From: Alphaproteobacteria bacterium
GTDB taxonomy: Bacteria > Pseudomonadota > Alphaproteobacteria > RF32 > CAG-239
Assembly (NCBI GenBank): GCA_017528205.1
Contig: JAFXPE010000041.1
Location: forward strand, 1 to 63,611
Reading direction: 5' to 3'
Length of the DNA stretch: 63,611 bases
The translations under genes were made by a program, and so were the position numbers. Numbering within the stretch: position 1 is the first letter of the stretch; the number at the start of each line of letters is the position of its first letter. A model generated the notes under the pieces. The model saw nothing but the letters and a program-made list of their open reading frames with translations, was not told where the DNA came from and ran no database searches. This document shows, in pieces, positions 61,485-63,611 of the stretch.

Positions 61485-63241
61485 TGGCCAAGAGCGTAAA
61501 AAAAGAAACAACCGGAAAAACAAAGAAAAAAGCGGCGGTTAAAAAGTCTGCAAGCAAAAAAAGCACGGCTAAAAAAACGTCGGCCGCGCAAAGCAAAAAA
61601 GCAAAAGAAGTAAAAACCGCGGCTCAAAAAGTTGAGGCAAAGGTTGAAGCACCGAAAGTTGAAACAAAGGCAGACACCGCGGTGCAAACCAGCTTGGCGG
61701 TGACTTTACTGAATAATATCGGCGCTTGGTCCAAACTTTCGGCTTTGGTGGCCGGTGCGGTGCTGACGGCGGCGTTGCCTCCGTTTTATTATACTTGGGC
61801 GCTGTTTTTGGCTTTTTCCGTGTTGATGTTTCTGCTTTGTCGGGCAGGTAGCGGCAAAAATGCGGCGGCGGTCGGCTATTGGTTTGGTTTCGGGTATTTT
61901 GCTTTTGGTTTTTATTGGATTGGCAACGCTTTGTTGGTTGATGTTGCCGAAACCGGTTGGCTGTATCCGATTGTGTTGCTTTTAAACGGGGCGTTTTTCG
62001 GGTTGTTTGCGATTATTCCGGCTTTAATAACGCGCGCCGGACGCAATGCGTTGAGTAAGATGTTGCTTTTTGCCGCCGGTTGGTGCCTGATTGTGGAATG
62101 GTTGCGCGGGTTTATCCTGACCGGTTTTCCGTGGAATCCGGTGAGCTCGATTTTGGGCTTTAGTCCGGCAATGTTGCAGGTTTTGGGTTTGTTCGGAACA
62201 TACGGCGTTTCTTTGCTGTTGGTGTTTGCGGCGTCAATTCCGGCATTTTGGTTGTTAAAGCCGACGCGCAAAAGAGCGTGGGTGGTGATGTTGCCGCTTT
62301 GTATGTGGCTCGGTGCGTGGCAATACGGGCTTTTTGTGTTGGATAAACGGCCGCAGATTCCGGACGGACATTCTTTGGTAATACGGCTGGTGCAACCGAG
62401 TATTCCGCAGTCGCTTAAATGGGACAAAGATATTTTGGAGCAAAATCTGCAAGAATATATTGATTTGAGCAACGCGCAAGACAGCCATTATATTGACTTT
62501 ACGGTGTGGGGCGAAACCGCATCGCCGTTTGATTTGATGTATGATTATCCGCACAATCGCAAGGTGATGAATGCGGTGCCGAGATACGGCCGTTTGATTA
62601 CCGGCTTTTTGCGGCGTGAAGATAACGGCAGGCGCGTGATTCCGCATAATTCGCTGGCGGTGATGAATACCAAAGGCGAAGTAGAGGCGTGGTATGACAA
62701 GAGTCATTTGGTGCCGTTTGGGGAATATATGCCGTTTCGTAAATATTTGCCGGATTGGGTGAGACCGCTCGCCAATGTGGTGGCGGAGTTTGGTCGCGGC
62801 GAGCAGTATAAAATAATCAAAACCGGAGAATATCCGGCGTTTGCCCCGCTTATTTGCTACGAAGTTATTTTTTCTGACGAAGTGGTGAAAAAGGGGGCGG
62901 AAAAGCCGACTTGGGCGGTGGTTTTAACCAACGACGGTTGGTACGGAGTAAGCTCCGGACCGTATCAGCACTTGGTGGCGGCGCAAATGCGGGCGGCGGA
63001 AGAAGGTATTTCAATTGTCAGAAGCGCCAACAGCGGCATTAGCGCGGTTATCAGCGCGTATGGTGAAATCAGGGCAAAAATTCCGTTGGGCACAAAGGCG
63101 GCGATTGATGCGCTGATAAAGCCGGAAGAAGCGCACCAGACATTGTTCGGCACTTACGGCAATAAAATTCCGCTGGCGCTGAGCGGGGTGTTTTTGCTGT
63201 TGGGATTGCTGTGTTCGTTGGCCTCGAAGCGCAAAAAGTAG
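61484..63241 (+). CDS. lnt: Apolipoprotein N-acyltransferase Lnt with a basic N-terminal extension
   Basis: The 585-residue protein has a cytoplasmic Lys/Ala/Thr/Ser-rich tail (residues 2-70) of a histone-H1-like style. Then come six or more helices and the nitrilase-type domain with the catalytic triad: WGETASPF (Glu), YDKSHLVPFGEYMPF (Lys) and PLICYEVIFSD (Cys). It completes lipoprotein acylation in the inner membrane. E. coli Lnt has no such tail (512 residues). The TatA tail at 13247 is similar in composition. Confidence 0.95.
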   Translation: MAKSVKKETTGKTKKKAAVKKSASKKSTAKKTSAAQSKKAKEVKTAAQKVEAKVEAPKVETKADTAVQTSLAVTLLNNIGAWSKLSALVAGAVLTAALPPFYYTWALFLAFSVLMFLLCRAGSGKNAAAVGYWFGFGYFAFGFYWIGNALLVDVAETGWLYPIVLLLNGAFFGLFAIIPALITRAGRNALSKMLLFAAGWCLIVEWLRGFILTGFPWNPVSSILGFSPAMLQVLGLFGTYGVSLLLVFAASIPAFWLLKPTRKRAWVVMLPLCMWLGAWQYGLFVLDKRPQIPDGHSLVIRLVQPSIPQSLKWDKDILEQNLQEYIDLSNAQDSHYIDFTVWGETASPFDLMYDYPHNRKVMNAVPRYGRLITGFLRREDNGRRVIPHNSLAVMNTKGEVEAWYDKSHLVPFGEYMPFRKYLPDWVRPLANVVAEFGRGEQYKIIKTGEYPAFAPLICYEVIFSDEVVKKGAEKPTWAVVLTNDGWYGVSSGPYQHLVAAQMRAAEEGISIVRSANSGISAVISAYGEIRAKIPLGTKAAIDALIKPEEAHQTLFGTYGNKIPLALSGVFLLLGLLCSLASKRKK

Positions 63242-63260
63242 TAATTTTGCAAAAAAGTTC

Positions 63261-63289
63261 TTGATTTGCACGAGGAAATGCTTTATAAG
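63261..63289 (+). promoter_or_regulatory. Predicted promoter of tRNA-Trp
   Basis: TTGATT (63261-63266), a 17-bp spacer and TATAAG (63284-63289) lie 14 bases upstream of the tRNA 5' end. Confidence 0.65.
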
Positions 63290-63303
63290 CTATCCGAAGT
63301 GAT

Positions 63304-63379
63304 AGGGGTATAGCTCAGTTGGTAGAGCATCGGTCTCCAAAACCGAGTGTCGAGGGTTCGAATCCTTCTGCCCCTGCCA
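63304..63379 (+). tRNA. tRNA-Trp (anticodon CCA)
   Basis: A 76-nt cloverleaf with acceptor stem AGGGGTA/TGCCCCT (one wobble), D arm GCTCAGTTGGTAGAGC, anticodon loop CTCCAAA (CCA, Trp), T arm GAGGGTTCGAATCCTTC, discriminator G and encoded CCA end. The matching synthetase trpS is at 48097. Confidence 0.97.
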
Positions 63380-63611
63380 ATAAAAAAGGCACCCCTTGCG
63401 GGTGCCTTTTTTATTGGCAATTGGGGAAGAGAGATGAGAACCCTCGGAAAAGAGGTTCGACAAGGAGCCGCCGGCAGACGGGAGTATGCCGGTCAGCAAC
63501 GGCTGAAAGGCGACGCAGCGGCGAAGCCAATCCTTCTGCCCCTGCCAATAAAAAAGGCACCCCTTGCGGGTGCTTTTTTTATTGGCAATTGGGGAAGAGA
63601 GATGAGAACCC
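63361..63611 (+). repeat. Direct repeat of the tRNA-Trp 3' end and terminator
   Basis: The 83 bases at 63361-63443, which include the tRNA 3' half of the T arm, acceptor strand, CCA and terminator, recur at 63529-63611 with one mismatch (C to T in the terminator stem). The second copy reaches the window edge and may continue. The 85 bases between (63444-63528) are GC-richer and have no ORF. Duplicated tRNA 3' ends are typical of integration sites. Confidence 0.8.
63376..63418. terminator. Bidirectional terminator of tRNA-Trp, fused to its CCA end
   Basis: A 19-bp palindrome, GCCAATAAAAAAGGCACCC and its inverse around CTTGC, includes the tRNA GCCA end and stops in GGTGCCTTTTTTATTGGC. The inner GGCACCC/GGGTGCC stem with the T-run is the classical terminator. 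Confidence 0.85.

Noticed and set aside
63290..63499. 69-residue minus-strand ORF across the tRNA
   Set aside because: It is antisense to tRNA-Trp and its terminator; this type of ORF (reading DSNPRHSVLETDALPTEL) is a well-known artefact.
1..63611. CRISPR array
   Set aside because: No evenly spaced direct repeats with unique spacers were seen; repeats present are palindromic units or tandem hairpins.

Overview
The window looks like chromosome from a moderately AT-rich, Gram-negative alphaproteobacterium, probably an uncultured, host- or gut-associated lineage living with little oxygen. The alphaproteobacterial signs are ruvAB-ybgC, a maf-rng-yacG operon joined to an Mla-type lipid transporter, a yggT-yggU-folD operon, an ELM1/COG3660 protein, a one-cysteine DksA, a tlpA gene divergent from an LptM-like lipoprotein, and two heat-shock promoters close to the RpoH consensus of that class. 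A flavodiiron protein and a peroxiredoxin suggest defence against oxygen and peroxide. The lineage is an inference; no rRNA gene is present.

Layout. 1-3.8 kb: the 3' part of a giant cysteine-rich protein that runs off the left edge. 3.9-6.1 kb: ruvA-ruvB-ybgC. 6.1-9 kb: dispersed GTCATCTTGA repeats around an aquaporin with a cysteine-rich tail and a flavodiiron protein. 9-10.3 kb: three unrecognised small membrane proteins. 10.4-12.5 kb: a split chromate-transporter pair and an adenosine-kinase-like PfkB enzyme. 12.5-16.5 kb (minus): an accA-tag-(NapH/NapG-like fusion)-tatA-tatC operon. 16.6-20.9 kb: an unknown membrane protein, then yejA-yejB with no yejE or yejF. 21-27 kb: small housekeeping and unknown genes, including a CbpA-type J-protein and a Nudix enzyme. 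27.4-30.6 kb: dnaK, a repeated hairpin array and an odd peroxiredoxin. 30.7-33.5 kb: a second giant secreted cysteine-rich protein with the same terminator as the first. 33.5-34.8 kb: an insert-like stretch with one gene that looks Bacteroidota-derived. 34.8-40.5 kb (minus): dksA and maf-rng-yacG-mlaE-mlaF-mlaD-pqiC-like. 40.5-42.5 kb: an orphan type IV pilin-like protein, a beta-barrel and a secreted protein. 42.4-46 kb (minus): a four-gene operon of a membrane-anchored degenerate Memo-AMMECR1 fusion, an M49-like peptidase, a membrane protein and a 55-residue lipoprotein. 46-49 kb: an HD phosphohydrolase, serS and trpS. 49.1-53.7 kb (minus): a nitronate-monooxygenase-family enzyme and a vWA / PP2C phosphatase / kinase set that matches the TerY-phosphorylation triad, led by a 47-residue LptM-like lipoprotein. 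53.8-58.5 kb: tlpA, a DedA-type protein, tandem degenerate receivers, folD-yggU-yggT, an unknown gene and a TerB-like protein. 58.6-63.2 kb: miaB-phoH-ybeY-lnt. 63.3 kb to the end: tRNA-Trp(CCA), whose 3' end and terminator are repeated 168 bp downstream.

Envelope functions dominate: Tat export, Mla lipid transport, lipoprotein acylation (Lnt), several lipoproteins, and two very large secreted cysteine-rich proteins. The best candidates for undescribed biology are the vWA/PP2C/kinase triad with its lipoprotein leader, the NapHG-like fusion with an internal Tat-type segment in an operon with TatA and TatC, the Memo-AMMECR1/M49 operon, the metallothionein-like aquaporin tail, and the paired cysteine-rich surface proteins. 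All calls rest on reading the sequence; no database search was run.
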